This document shows, in pieces, positions 21,688-32,385 of a DNA stretch of 64,000 nt. Within the stretch, counting starts at the first letter, position 1, and each line of letters begins with the position of its first letter. Made by a program: the position numbers and the translations under genes. The DNA is taken from the NCBI GenBank assembly GCA_910589415.1, contig OU342631.1, positions 54,650,598 to 54,714,597 of the forward strand. The letters are read 5' to 3'. This DNA is from Malachius bipustulatus. Lineage: Eukaryota > Arthropoda > Insecta > Coleoptera > Melyridae. Below the pieces are notes generated by a model that was not told the origin of the DNA, did no database searches, and worked only from the letters and a program-made list of their open reading frames with translations.

Positions 21688-23091
21688 ACCTTAGACTATA
21701 TTAATAAATATGGACCAAGACATAAACACTGAAAAAGTGTTCCGACATCCCTCTCTCTCCAAACAAGACTGTTCAAAACAATGAATGCCAGATCAATAAT
21801 GAAACATCGATACCCTTATACCCGTTTTACTTTGCTACATCTGGCAACATGAATGTTTACATCCTGTCAGACCGTTTGTTTACATAAAACCATAATAAGA
21901 GTTCGTGTTTTTCAAACAGTTGTAAGTTCCTTGTTATTTATATTTTCAGCTCTAGCTTTCACTCGTTTTAAGCTTTAATAATTAATTTTTCAATTAAGTT
22001 TAAAAAAGTGGCGAAAACGTGTTCTGTTTTTGAGAAAACTTCGAAAGAAGGTAAGTCTATCAGTTTCCTACGTAAGCAACGCAAAGCCGTCAATCAAAAC
22101 AAAGCATACATGGTCATGGGCGTAGCGTAGTGTAAGTGTTTTATCTTTTAATTTGTGAAAACAATTATTGTTTGACAGTTTTTTTTCATTTTCGAAAGCA
22201 TACTGAATACCTACTGAATACTTTGAAAAATGCAACTTGGAAAAATTATTCCATTTAAATAAATAAAAAATACTGACTTTTTGAAAGTATATTACCTATT
22301 ATTATTGTCAACCTCTAATTTAAGATAATCAGAATATGGAGAGGGGGAATAATATTCAAACAATATCATCAAAGAATATGAAATAGAAGACTTTGACCCG
22401 GTTGCACGAACGTTAAAAAAATTTCAGATTATTACTAATTTTAAGGTGCAAATTTTAAAATGTGGTGAACTTTTTCCCTGATATTTCATTTTTTATCGGC
22501 AATTAATTCTTCTTAAATTGCGACGAATTCACTCCCAGCAATATCAGAACAAAACTTTAGTAATACAGGGCATTTTAAAATTAGTGATTAGCTATCTGAC
22601 ATATTTTCAATTAGGTTCGTTTAATTTATTTTTAGAATAAAATCAACTAAATATGTAAGAAATTGAAAAAATATTTTAGGTACCTACTGATGTATATTGC
22701 TTTCCGACTTTCCTATCGATTTTTTATTTGCTAAATTGTTATTACCTTTTTGTACCTTTTATTTTGTATAGGTAGGTATAAGTATATATTTTCTTAATTT
22801 AATATCTATTAGTATTCCCATAATTTATGTTTTTTGTAACAAAAACTGCAAATAAAATAATAATATTATGAATATTATGATCATTATTATAATTTATGTA
22901 ATTATTACATTTCCTATAACTGAACTCGAGCGCGCCACTGCCGTTGCGTTCTGTTTGTTTACGTTTTACGTCGTTCCCCTTACCCCGCCAGAATCAGCAT
23001 ATGAGTGCGAGAGAGAATATCAACAAACCAAAACTGAGTTCAAGCTAAGATAGGGAAGGCGTGGTCCATATTTATTAATATAGTCTAAGGT
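21688..23091. mobile_element. Nested 1.4-kb TIR element
   Basis: ACCTTAGACTATATTAATAA plus about ten further bases at the left are exactly inverted at the right end (23,062-23,091). The ends sit in T-runs, so the target duplication is ambiguous. The interior is noncoding as far as can be seen; a 61-codon frame at 22,868-23,053 is not recognised. It sits inside the 5' region of the pogo-like element and is therefore younger than it. Confidence 0.8.
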
Positions 23092-23326
23092 TTTTATACA
23101 TACTATAAGGTAAATTACACCCATAGTTATTTGTCAGTGTAATTACTATACATCACAGATATAAAGTGTTAATTGCAGAACTGCTTAATTTAACAAGTAA
23201 AGAAATTATGTGGTTTTTCAATCGAAAGCATGGTTGGTCATAATTTGGAATACTTTAAAGTTCTTTAATTGGAATATTCCATATTAGGTACATGTCGATG
23301 TATTAATAATTTTTGTTTCTTTTATA

Positions 23327-23719
23327 CAGGGTGTCCAGATATGAGTGTAAGAGCTACACGTGGCGACCTTCCTTGGACTATTTTGAGTAAAAAATCTTAA
23401 TACAATAATGCTCTAAATCTCTTTTCTAAACATTTTCTATTTTTTTTTTAGAAATGTTTAAAAAGTTAATAATTGCACTGTTACGAAAATTAAAAGAAAT
23501 AAGACTTTGCAATAGTCTTTGAAAATGTTAACCGTAACTGCAAAAGGAAATAGAAGTTCAATAATATGCATATTTGTGGCCCAGAATTTCTAGCTTTGAT
23601 GACCTCCTGTGGCACCGTGAAGACGTTTAGAGCATTATTTTATTAAGATTTTTTACTCAAAATAGTCCAAGGAAGGTCGCCACGTGTAGCTCTTACACTC
23701 ATACCTGGACACCTGCTTG
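23327..23719. mobile_element. Palindromic MITE (CAGGGTGTCCAG family), copy 1
   Basis: Starts TACAGGGTGTCCAGATATGA and ends with its near inverse, TA on both sides; the right terminus has a 3-bp insertion. Arms of about 80 bp carry CTACACGTGGCGACCTTCC. The interior matches that of the copy at 55,345-55,893 in inverse orientation, with about 150 bp less. It is inserted directly upstream of the pogo transposase start and would separate it from its promoter. Confidence 0.85.
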
Positions 23720-23725
23720 TATAGC

Positions 23726-23870
23726 ATGTCGTCTAAATCACCGCAAAGGCGTAAATGGTCGAAAGAGAACCTTAAGGAAGCTATAGAGACCATCATATCT
23801 GGCGAAATATGCTATCCTAAAGCCCAAACAACTTTAGAGATTCCGAGAGTAACCCTGTACAGTTTCGTTA
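23726..23870 (+). pseudogene. Pogo transposase N-terminus (Psq-type HTH), interrupted
   Basis: The ATG at 23,726 opens MSSKSPQRRKWSKENLKEAI, then GEICYPKAQTTLEIPRVTL, the Pipsqueak/CENP-B-type helix-turn-helix with which pogo transposases bind their terminal repeats. The frame is cut at about 23,870 by the minus-strand retrotransposon; its sequence resumes at about 25,396. The ATG was chosen because the basic N-terminus before the HTH is standard for the family and upstream sequence belongs to the inserted MITE. Confidence 0.85.
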
Positions 23871-25395
23871 ACAATAATAACAATAACAATGTTTATTTCC
23901 AAGCACCCAATTACAGGAAATAGAGGAAAAACAAACAGAAATTACACCATAAAATACAGCAAGTGTACCTTATTATAACAATAATTACAAAAATGAAACC
24001 AAACACCCACATAATAATAGTAGCTAAATATCATAGGTAAAACAGTTCAATGCCATGTTCAAGATGCTGTATGACTGTCAAAATGCACATCACATCGCTC
24101 CGAAATAATAATAAAATAATAACACATGATATTAGTTGGGGATTACTTCATCACATTAGTCCTGAACGACGGAGAGTACAAAAAAGTGTGCTGCCTAGCG
24201 ATATGACGAGGAACCAAAAAGTGTATTCGGCCCAACAGAAACGCACCTTGGTTAAGTATACCATATATAAAACGAACAGCTGCAAATACACGGTCTTGTC
24301 TCAAAAGAAATGAAGTCAAACATTCTCAGAAGCACACCATGATCAAAACTTCTCTCAGACTAAGCACCACGTTCGGCAAGGAATAGAAATTTCAAAAGCT
24401 TCCTCTGAACAGACTCCAAGTGAGTGATATGTTGTTTATTAATGGGAAACCAAATCATGCAAGCGTACTCAAGTCTCGATCTTATTAAATTATAAAATGT
24501 TAGTGCATTGATGTTTTCAAAGCTCCTACAATTACAATTACGGTAAATGAAACCGTAGAGTTTATGAGCCTTTGAGACTATATCGGAAATATGACATGCA
24601 AACGTAAGTTGGTCGTCAAACAGCACGCCTAAGTCCCTAGTTGTCACAAGTCCATTTAAGATGCAGTTATCAATAGAATAGTCAAAGACTATCGTGTTCT
24701 GCTTCCCGGAGAAAGACATGACGCTGCACTTGGATATATTTAGCAGTAGTCGGTGTTTCCCACACCACGAAACAAGAACATCGACATTCTGTTGCAGAAC
24801 CAGAAAATCGTTTATAAAATTAATGCTTGCTTACATTTTAATATCGTCAGCGTACAGAAGGGCGTTGCAGTTGAGTAACGGTGGAAGAACATTAATTAAC
24901 AGCAAAAACAGGAGATGACCCAAATTTGAGCCCTGAGGCACTCCTGATGTGGGAATAAATGTAGAGGATGTGAAATTCCGATACCTAACACACTGGTCTC
25001 CTTTCGAGAAGATATGATGTAATTAGCGAAACAAGAGATGGAGCGAGTTCATGGAGCTTTAGTTTCTCCAGCAGGACGTAATGATCTACTCGATCAAATA
25101 CCTTCTGGAAGTCAGAATAGACCACGTCTACTTGACCTTTGATATCGATGACTTCGGATGTAAACTGACAGAAAGTGGCCAAATTGGTTAGAGTCGATCG
25201 CATTGTGACGAATCCGTGCTGTTATACTGGCGAAATAAAACTCTTTACACAGAAGTGAAATGGGTCGATAGTTGATAACATCGGCTGCATCCCCTTTTTT
25301 TTAGGATGGGAGTTATCCAGGCCCGCTTCCATATTGTCGGAAAAACTTCAGTCTTAGCTATAAGATTAAACAGGATGTAGAGGTTTGCTTTAGTT
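23871..25395 (-). mobile_element. 5'-truncated CR1/jockey-like retrotransposon inside pogo
   Basis: On the minus strand this runs from the RT fingers to a 3' end with AATAAA followed by a short ATTGTT-type tail (23,871-23,890). It is inserted into the pogo coding region between the HTH_Psq and Tc5-type DNA-binding parts. The left flank AGTTTCGTTA and right flank AGTTTTTTCA are only loosely alike, so the target duplication is uncertain. The right junction is placed where the pogo reading (VFSLDLERELAAY) begins. Confidence 0.8.
24360..25395 (-). pseudogene. Broken reverse transcriptase of the nested element
   Basis: Minus-strand pieces in order: WKRAWITPILKK then NYRPIS (fingers), RSTLTNLATFCQF and VVYSDFQKVFDRVDH (motif A), a degraded GVPQGSN motif B, and ALLYADDIKM (motif C) followed at once by an in-frame TAA. 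Last comes an open 119-codon thumb region from 24,719 with LGVLFDDQLTFACHI and RSRLEYACMIWFP. Several frameshifts separate the pieces. Motif A and YADD residues survive, but endonuclease and ORF1 are missing, so the copy is dead. The sequence type is that of the CR1/jockey-group RTs common in insects. Confidence 0.88.
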
Positions 25396-26911
25396 TTTTC
25401 ATTGGACCTCGAAAGGGAGCTAGCTGCCTATGTCTTGAAATGGAGAGACAATATTTCGGACTGACTAAGCGTGAGGTGGTAAGAATTGCATTCCAGTTAG
25501 CTGAGTCGAAAAAAGCTTCCATCCCATTCAATTGTGATAATAAAGTAGCTGGTAGGAAATGGTTTTAAAATTTTCTACGTCGCAACCAGCAAAATTTATT
25601 TGCGAACGCCCGAAGCAACTTCGATTTGTAGAGTCAAAGGGTTTAAAAGAGAAAGTGTCGCGGAGTTTTATAATGTCTTGGAAAATGCTTACTCAAAGCA
25701 TAACTTTCCACTAAATAGAGTACTTAACTGTGACGAAACATGGGTTACTATTGTACCAGGTACTCAACCAAAAATTCTGGCCATTAAAGGGAAAAAACAG
25801 GTTGGCAGCCTAAGTTCAGCTGAGCGAGATAGTCTGGTAACTGTTGTAACCTGTATGAGTTCTGGAGGAACATATGTACCCCCGTTAATCATTTTTCCAC
25901 GTAAAAGAATGAAAAATGAACTGATGGATGGGGCACCACCCGGATCAATTTTCTCCTGTCACAAATCTGGATGGATCCAAATGGAAATACGTGGTTCAAG
26001 CATTTTGTTACTTTTGTTAAGCCAAGCACAAAAGATGGACACTCCTTTCATACCAGAAATTTGGACGTCATTCTACTTGCTCGTGCTTCATCCATTACCA
26101 TAATTTGCCTACCTTCTCATTGTTCCCAAAAGATCCAGTCAGTGGACGTCGCTTTCATGCGATAACATGCGATAATTCAAAGCTTATTATGATGAAGAAG
26201 TAAGAACATGGTTAGCCAAGCACAGAGATCCTGTATAAGACCAATCACACATTACCAGATATCCGCATTTATTGGTAGTTTTAGACAATGGAAGTTGCAA
26301 TTAATGGATTCAGAAAAACTGGAATCCATCCATTTGACAGGAATGTTTTCCGCATGAACACGACTTCATCACGTTTCTAAAGAACCAGATGTCTCAGAAA
26401 CACTAGTGGAACAGCAAGAACCAATCTGCGATACATCAGCGAAGTTAATACAAAATATCTATTCTATCCCAAAATATCGGAGTCAGTCAGCGAAGTTAAT
26501 ACAAAGTATCTGTTCTCTCCCAAAATATCGGAGTCAGCAAACTTCTCGCGGTAGAAAAAAAGGTAAAGCGAAAATCTTAACAAGCACGCCGAACAAAGAA
26601 GAACTAGAGGAAACGATTTGCAGCAGACCCTCAACATTGCTTAATGCCTTAAAGGCGGTTAAAGGGAACATCTCTTCAAAACCAAATTACACGCCCAGAA
26701 AAGAAGACTCTTCTGAAATACCATCGAGCAGTGGAGGTGGACTACAGGATGATTCCGAATCTGATGAAGACTCCGAGTGCCTTTATTGTTAAAAACTGTG
26801 GTCAAAAAGTGCGGGTTCAGGAGATTGGGTCAGGTGTCGAGCTTGTAAGAGATGGGCCCACGATTCCTGTGCTGGTTTTCAAAGAAAGAAACATAAATGC
26901 TGGACTGTTTG
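25396..26911 (+). pseudogene. Pogo transposase, DNA-binding and DDE part plus zinc finger
   Basis: This continues the protein cut at 23,870: LERELAAYVL, FGLTKREVVRIAFQLAES and a stop within KWF (CENP-B/Tc5-type DNA-binding domain), then after a frameshift LRTPEATSICRVKGF and the DDE_1 catalytic domain. The catalytic aspartates appear in NCDETW, KDGHSFH and QSVDVAF, with a frameshift between the first and second. The tail has a serine/acidic linker and a PHD-like finger: CLYC, a premature TAA at 26,790-26,792, then WVRCRACKRWAHDSC and HKCWTV to a TGA at 26,909. At least two frameshifts and three in-frame stops make it non-functional. The fused C-terminal zinc finger is a feature of some insect pogo lineages. 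Confidence 0.9.
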
Positions 26912-27003
26912 ATTTAAAAAAAAATGTAAGAAATAAATGTCTGTTAATATATTATGTATTACAAATTTAACTATTCCATATTAGGGACTCAACTATTCCA
27001 TAT

Positions 27004-27449
27004 TAAGACAAAAGTGTGCACAATATGGAATTAATATTTATGATAAAGAATCATTGTTATTTATTTATTTTTTTCTAATTAGAATGCATTTTGATTGAAA
27101 TATCGAGCTGACAAACTTATGATAATTCTCTCAATTCTTTTTAAAGATTCTTTTAAAGATAAAGGTTAAAGACCTTGTACCTATTCGAACGTTCGGAAAA
27201 GCATGCAATTGCATGAAATAGGCAATTTACTTTCGAGCAACTTCCAAGCTTCGCATAAAACTTGCATACCTACCGCTTGCATGATAAACTTTAAAGAAAG
27301 TCAGAAAAATGTCATGCGATATGCAGGAAGATAAAACGCTTCTGATAGGTATCCCATGGAATTATTATGATTAGGATTACATCGAATCAAACTTCTTGCT
27401 ATAATATCTCCAAATTTGACATTGACACATCTGTCTTTCACTGGGCGCA
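27004..27449. other. AT-rich noncoding stretch
   Basis: Directly right of the pogo-like element. One more ATATGGAAT motif at 27,022 lies just outside the assigned end, in the opposite sense, so the true terminus could be slightly further right. No gene seen. Confidence 0.4.
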
Positions 27450-28215
27450 GGAATCGAGAGTTGAGAATGATTTAAGTGTGTATAAATGATCGGATTCCCG
27501 GTGCTATGAAGGTAGGAATAGGGAGTGCACATCGAGGTTCCTGTGCGCGGGAGATAAGCTTTATCGTGTCGGGTGTCGATAACACCGCCCCTGTTGAGCC
27601 CCCGGGATGAAGACCCGTCAGTACTGTTCCTCTACTTTCCGTCCTTCTTCCCGCTCGTAACCAGGTGCTGGGATCGTTCTTCATCGTCATGTCAGCTATA
27701 GCTTCCTACTCTTTCCTTCTTGGCTCCCGCTAGTCATAAACCCCTATCTCTCTCCTGCAGTAATGTCCCTTATCTAGTTGAATGTTTATATGCTTTGCCA
27801 GAATTATTACCCATTTATTGCTCATTTTTATAATAATAATATGTAATTATTATTTATGTTTATTTACCTTTACACTTAACACGCATAAGAATGATATGAT
27901 TTCGATTGAACACTTCAATATGCACTTTCTATGCGAGCACCTGCGGTTGTCCTAAAACAGCTTTGAGAGGCGAGAGCCGTGGGGTGGAGGCACCGACAGC
28001 GGTGGTGGTGACAGGAGACGGGTGTCATCGCGGCGTCGCTTATCGCCAGCGCCCAGATTGAATACATCCCACATGTCCCCCGTCAGGGGCGGCCGCGCGG
28101 CCACCCAGCGGTGACAGATGGCCCCGCCATCCCCCATGCTTCCCCGAGTCTGCATCGCGCGATAGCGAGTCCTGGCTATCCCAGAATCCAGTGGCGACAC
28201 GTGGATACTATTTCT
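27450..28215. promoter_or_regulatory. Two GC-rich islands, candidate regulatory DNA
   Basis: The segments at about 27,450-27,700 and 27,950-28,215 stand out as GC-rich. The first has paired inverted GATA sites in GAGATAAGCTTTATCG and GTCGATAACACC; the second has GCTTATCGCCAGC and GATGGCC/GGCCATC motifs. A minus-strand frame at 27,952-28,218 is open for 88 codons, but its arginine/proline-rich reading looks compositional. Assignment as regulatory DNA is inference. Confidence 0.3.
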
Positions 28216-28462
28216 CATTTATGGGTAGAAAATACAGTTGTTTTTGTAGAATATTGAGTTAATAATTTTTTTGCAATTACTGACAAGTTTTTGGCTTTGA
28301 AGTAGTAGTTTCTACTTTTAATTTTTGTGAGTTTTGATAATTAAAATTTTTCTAAAATTACAAAAATTGGAGCAACGAAATTATGTCTTTTTAAAAATTG
28401 ATTCTTATATAATAAAAAGGAACTTTTTCTATTTTTTTTTTTTTTGTTTTTAATTATTGATA

Positions 28463-29315
28463 TACAGGGTAAGTCATTGATATGGGAAAGCTCGATTACA
28501 CCTATACCATTAAAGATATCGAAATGAACCAAAAAGTGCTGTAAATGGGAGGGTAAAGTGCAGTTTGTAAAATTATTTTCAGATACACAGGATGGCCCAA
28601 TATCGCTGTACGCCATACAACTTTGTTATTTTAAATAGGACACCCTCTATATTATTACATATTTAGATTATTTGAGAAAAGTAAAAAAGAATGGTTTGTA
28701 AAGTTGAAGTTTGTAATGAGCAATTTATGAGTTATAAACAAATGAAAATCGCGATTTTCCATTTTCAAAGCAGCTTTTCTTAAAAACAGCTCAAGATAGA
28801 GGAAAACGGCTTACATGTTCCTATCTTAATTTTTCATTTGGTATCCTATCATGCAGCTTAAATTTTTATACTGAGTGATGAAAATAATCAAATTTTCTAC
28901 CACTCTGTATAAAAATTTCATCCATCCAATAGGATACCGCTTGAAAAGTTAAGATAGGGACATGTAAGCCGTTTTGCCATATCTCGAGCCGTTTTCAATA
29001 TAAGCTGCTTTGAAAATGGAAAATCGCGATTTTCATTTGTTTATAACTCATAAATCGCTCATTACAAACTTCAACTTTACAAACCATTATTTTTTACTTT
29101 TCTCAAATAATCTGAAAAGGTAATAATATAGAGGGTGTCCTATTTAAAATTACAAAGTTGTATGGCGTACAGCGATATTGGGCCATCCTGTGTATCTGAA
29201 AATAATTTTACAAACTGCACTTTACCCTCCCATTTACAGCACTTTTTGGTTCATTTCGATATCTTTAATGGTATAGGTGTAATCGAGCTTTCCCATATCA
29301 ATGACTTACCCTGTA
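28463..29315. mobile_element. Nested palindromic element, outer layer TACAGGGTAAG
   Basis: The left end TACAGGGTAAGTCATTGATA is exactly inverted at the right end. Outer arms of about 120 bp include GGGAGGGTAAAGTGCAGTTT. Inside is a second palindrome with CACAGGATGG ends (28,586-29,192). The centre (CTGAGTGATGAAAAT and its inverse with CACTCTGTAT) resembles the centre of the 9-11 kb element. No coding sequence is present. Compared with that element it lacks later insertions, so it shows the uninterrupted form. Confidence 0.85.
28586..29192. mobile_element. Inner palindrome with CACAGGATGG ends, 607 bp
   Basis: Flanked by TA on both sides and homologous throughout its arms to the second layer of the 9-11 kb element, including GGCCCAATATCGCTGTACGCC and TACAACTTTGTTATTTTAAA. 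Two copies with similar cores but different outer arms make it an identifiable family. Confidence 0.75.
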
Positions 29316-29448
29316 TTTAAAGGAAATACTGAAATTTATTTAATGAGTTTATAAGACATTTTTCAGGAGTAGACAAGTAGGAATAATACAGGACGTCGCT
29401 TTCAATCTCCTTGGCATAATTTCTCCTCAACACTTACATTTTTTCTTG

Positions 29449-29647
29449 TAGGAGCGTGCGGTAGCTCAGCGGGTTAGAAGAGCAGTCTACTAATCCGTTG
29501 ACGCTGACACCACATGGGTTCAAATCCCTCTCGTGTCTTGGGTGTTGTGTTCGTCTATAAAACTTTTTCTGTGGTTAAAAATTTGTCTGTGGTTGACTGT
29601 GTCTTAACTACATGGTTATAAGATCGATGTTCGCTCTTAAAAAAAAA
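29449..29647 (+). mobile_element. tRNA-derived SINE
   Basis: RNA polymerase III box A TAGCTCAGCGGG (29,462-29,473) and box B GGTTCAAATCC (29,517-29,527) lie 43 bp apart in a tRNA-like head. An unrelated body and an A-run at 29,639-29,648 follow. The flanks ACATTTTTTCTTG (29,436-29,448) and ACATTTCTTG (29,648-29,657) look like a target duplication with a 3-T length difference. It would be transcribed by Pol III and moved by a LINE partner; which one cannot be told. It is not a functional tRNA because the acceptor stem does not pair. Confidence 0.85.
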
Positions 29648-29657
29648 ACATTTCTTG

Positions 29658-30844
29658 ATCAGATTAAACCTGAGTCGGTCTTCATTTTACTGCCAGCTTT
29701 GGTGCAAAGCCGAGTTAGGGAATTAGGGAAAATGTCATAAGAGTTCAGACAATTTCCCCAGAGTAGGGGATTGGAAGACTCGAAGAAGCATGCGTATAAA
29801 AAGTGATATGCTATATGTTGCGAGTCATAAGATATCTTTACGTAGCTCTTTATATAGCGACACCAAAAGAATACTTCATGTCAACATAACATTTAAGTAG
29901 CAGGCGGCCTGAATTTCTCACCACAAGAACAAGAAGATGTTTGAGATGAAAAGTAGGTACAGAGAGGTTGTAATGTGGGGTTAGACATTACGCCCTCGCT
30001 TAGGTAACGTAGAAAGCTACATACATTATCATCCCTCGAAAATCTCTACAGAGGTTTTTTTGAGATTACAGATCTGTCTATAATTTTCCATTTTTTGCGC
30101 AATTTTGACCTATTTTTCACACTTATTAAAGAGAAATTACCTATCTTATAGCTTATAGCCTTGTATCACATAAAAAGGGCGCGTCACGGGTTCTGACTAT
30201 AGTAGTGTAGACTGGGACTTAATAATTTTTCATTCACAGCGTCTATTTTCCCTAATTTCAAGAACATAAGTCAAATTAACATCGCAAAGTAGTTGGAAAG
30301 GCTGGCAGAGCCTGATCGTTTGAATAATTACTTGCTCTACTCTCCGTCCCTTCAAAAAATGTTTGCAAACTATCCGTGCAGAAAACTTTAGATTTCAGTG
30401 ACCCATCCTGTGCATATCCTCTTGTTTCTTATATTAAAAATTAACCCCAATGTTGCCTTAGGCCAAAAGTAATGGTCAAAAGCCTCAAAAGGCAAAAAAT
30501 GGTCAAAGGCTCAAAAGCCTTTGAGTAAGTATTATATCTAATGAAGCGTTCCTTGTGACGCGGATTAATTATCGACACTACTAAGTACGTGATTCTGAAT
30601 TCCATTAAATAAATATCTTATGGCTGTGGTAAAGCCCAAGTGTCAGAAGTTTTCAAGTAGCCTCAAGGGCCTCTGATGTAACTTAACGACTGCTGTGAAG
30701 CAGCCGGGACCCCCTTTTTAACGTACCTCCCGGAGCACGATCGGTCACGGAATTTTTAATTTTTAACAGATGATTCAATTTCATACCTGAGATATGTTTT
30801 ACTATACATTTTTGTTGTAGCATAATCTAGGACGGTCTAACATA
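29658..30844. other. Noncoding stretch
   Basis: No gene, SINE or element end recognised. Small local repeats of GGTCAAAAGCCT occur near 30,474-30,530, and a GC-rich patch AGCCGGGACCCCC lies near 30,701. Confidence 0.45.
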
Positions 30845-31587
30845 CCGTGTGTCCCCGGATAGGTGAAACGACTCTTATAAAACACAAAAATTTTTTGATT
30901 TCAATTTTCATGTTTTGGGGTTCAGCCCTGCTTGGCTAAGGAGTAATTTCTAACCAAATTTTAGTTTTGAAAAATCAAGCATGCCTTGGAAATTTCCAAG
31001 AAACCTGTTTTTCGGTTGAGTAAAGTGCCTTTTATGTAGCAAATACGAAAAAATGTTATTTGAAAAAGTTGTTCAGAATCAACATTTAGGTCCCTATACC
31101 AAATTTCAAAATCATAGGCCAACTTTGATCTTTTACATTTTTTTTATGTTAATTTCACAAATCAAAGAATTTCATTTGTAACAAAGACTTATATTGACAG
31201 ATTCCTATTGCTATGGGTACAATTTGGTTTTTCCATGGCAGTCTTTGTTACAAAATGAAATTCTTTGATTTGTGGAATAAAACATAAAAATAAATGAAAA
31301 AAATAAAAGTTGGCCTATGATTTTAAAATTTGGTATAGGGACCTAAATGTTGATTCTGAACAACTTTTTCAAATAACATTTTGTCGTATTTGCCACATAA
31401 AAGGCACTTTACTCAACCGAAAAACCGGTTTCTTGGAAATTTCCAAGGCATGCTTCATTTTTCAAAACTAATATTTTGTTAGAAATTACTAAAGAGCCAA
31501 GCAGGGCTGAACCCCAAAACATGAAAATTGAAATCAAAAAATTTTTGTCTTTTATAAGAGTCGTTTCACCTATCCGGGGACACACGG
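30845..31587. mobile_element. Palindromic MITE (CCGTGTGTCCCCGG family), copy 1
   Basis: A 743-bp element flanked by TA (30,843-30,844 and 31,588-31,589). It starts CCGTGTGTCCCCGGATAGGT and ends with the exact inverse. Arms of about 340 bp are almost identical and the non-palindromic loop is only about 55 bp. A second copy of nearly equal length lies at 40,539. Minus-strand frames reading out of it are shadows. Confidence 0.92.
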
Positions 31588-31589
31588 TA

Positions 31590-32101
31590 TAACGTAGTTC
31601 TTGAAACCGCCTAGCCGAAGAAAGGGTTGACAAATCTAGACTAGAATCTCCTCTCCTATTATCATAATTTATGATAGGCGACTTTCCGAAGAGATTCCCA
31701 AAGTTCCCTGGATGGTTATCCTCTTCGCTGAAAAATCCAGGCGTCATTTAACGATTATTACCATTATTCACATAAAAAAAACTAAAAATTAAAAAAATAC
31801 AAACAAACAAAATTTTCACGAGAGTTGTTGGTTTTGAAAGAAGTCATTTTGGAAAAGGAAAATGTTGTTCTTTGGAAGAAGTTTAACTTCATGATGTTAT
31901 CCATGGGATGGTTTTCTTCCTGGACTCCATGACGGAATCACCTTGCGTAGTAGAATAATATTCAATAATACTTGCATTAAATCGACAAAAATCTAACCTT
32001 TTTTCTGTATGCACTATGATACAGAATTTTAGGTTTAAAAGTGTAAAAAAATGTGTAAAAAAAGATTTAGTTGTTAACCTTTACTTTGTAGAGTTGTTCA
32101 A
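31590..32101. other. AT-rich noncoding stretch
   Basis: Nothing recognised between the palindromic element and the SINE target duplication. Confidence 0.5.
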
Positions 32102-32119
32102 TCACTGATGCATAATAAT
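32102..32119. repeat. SINE target site duplication, left copy
   Basis: TCACTGATGCATAATAAT, identical to 32,386-32,403. Confidence 0.93.
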
Positions 32120-32385
32120 TTTTTTTTTTTTTTTTTTAAAGAGGAAGCATCGGTCTTAACTGTGTAGGTAAGACATAGTCGCTCCACTCTGGTAATTTGG
32201 CTTTGAGCACGAACTCTTTAGCCACACACACTTTAAATAATATTTGCCTTTAAAACCTTCGATCGCTTGTTTTACTTTTCACAGACATTCGAAAATGAAT
32301 CTGAAAAGTAAAGCGGGCCGAGGTGAGTTTCGAACCCGCGATCTATGGCTTCGTGAGCCAGCGGAGTACCACTAGGCCACGCAAG
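32120..32385 (-). mobile_element. Complete tRNA-derived SINE with perfect duplication
   Basis: On the minus strand the element opens GACTTGCGTGGCCTAGTGGT (box A), has box B GGTTCGAAACT, a body of about 190 bp and a poly(A) tail seen as a T-run at 32,119-32,137. A perfect 18-bp target duplication brackets it, so it is full length at about 266 bp and relatively young. The head folds like a tRNA with a CACGA-type anticodon loop; the parent tRNA is uncertain. The same head occurs at 60,926. Confidence 0.93.

Larger units (their letters stand above)
21480..27003 (+). mobile_element. Pogo/Tigger-like transposon with three nested insertions
   Basis: The left end has ATATGGAATA followed by CCCTAATTTGGAATAG; the right end carries the inverse (CTATTCCATATTAGGGAC then ATTCCATAT), each next to TA, the usual duplication of this superfamily. 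Between them lies a broken pogo-type transposase. Subtracting the nested elements at 21,688-23,091, 23,327-23,719 and about 23,871-25,395 leaves about 2.2 kb, a typical size for a complete pogo/Tigger element. The element therefore probably landed complete and was later interrupted. The subterminal motif TTGGAATA recurs at 23,236 and 23,268. Confidence 0.8.

Noticed and set aside
27952..28218. 88-codon minus-strand frame in a GC island
   Set aside because: Arginine/proline-rich reading typical of GC-rich noncoding DNA; no splice sites in phase with the candidate gene.
29456..29540. Possible functional tRNA gene
   Set aside because: Irregular anticodon arm and no matching 3' acceptor strand; the SINE context explains it.
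32311..32385. Possible functional tRNA gene on the minus strand
   Set aside because: The acceptor stem does not pair, and the sequence continues into a SINE body with poly(A) and a target duplication.
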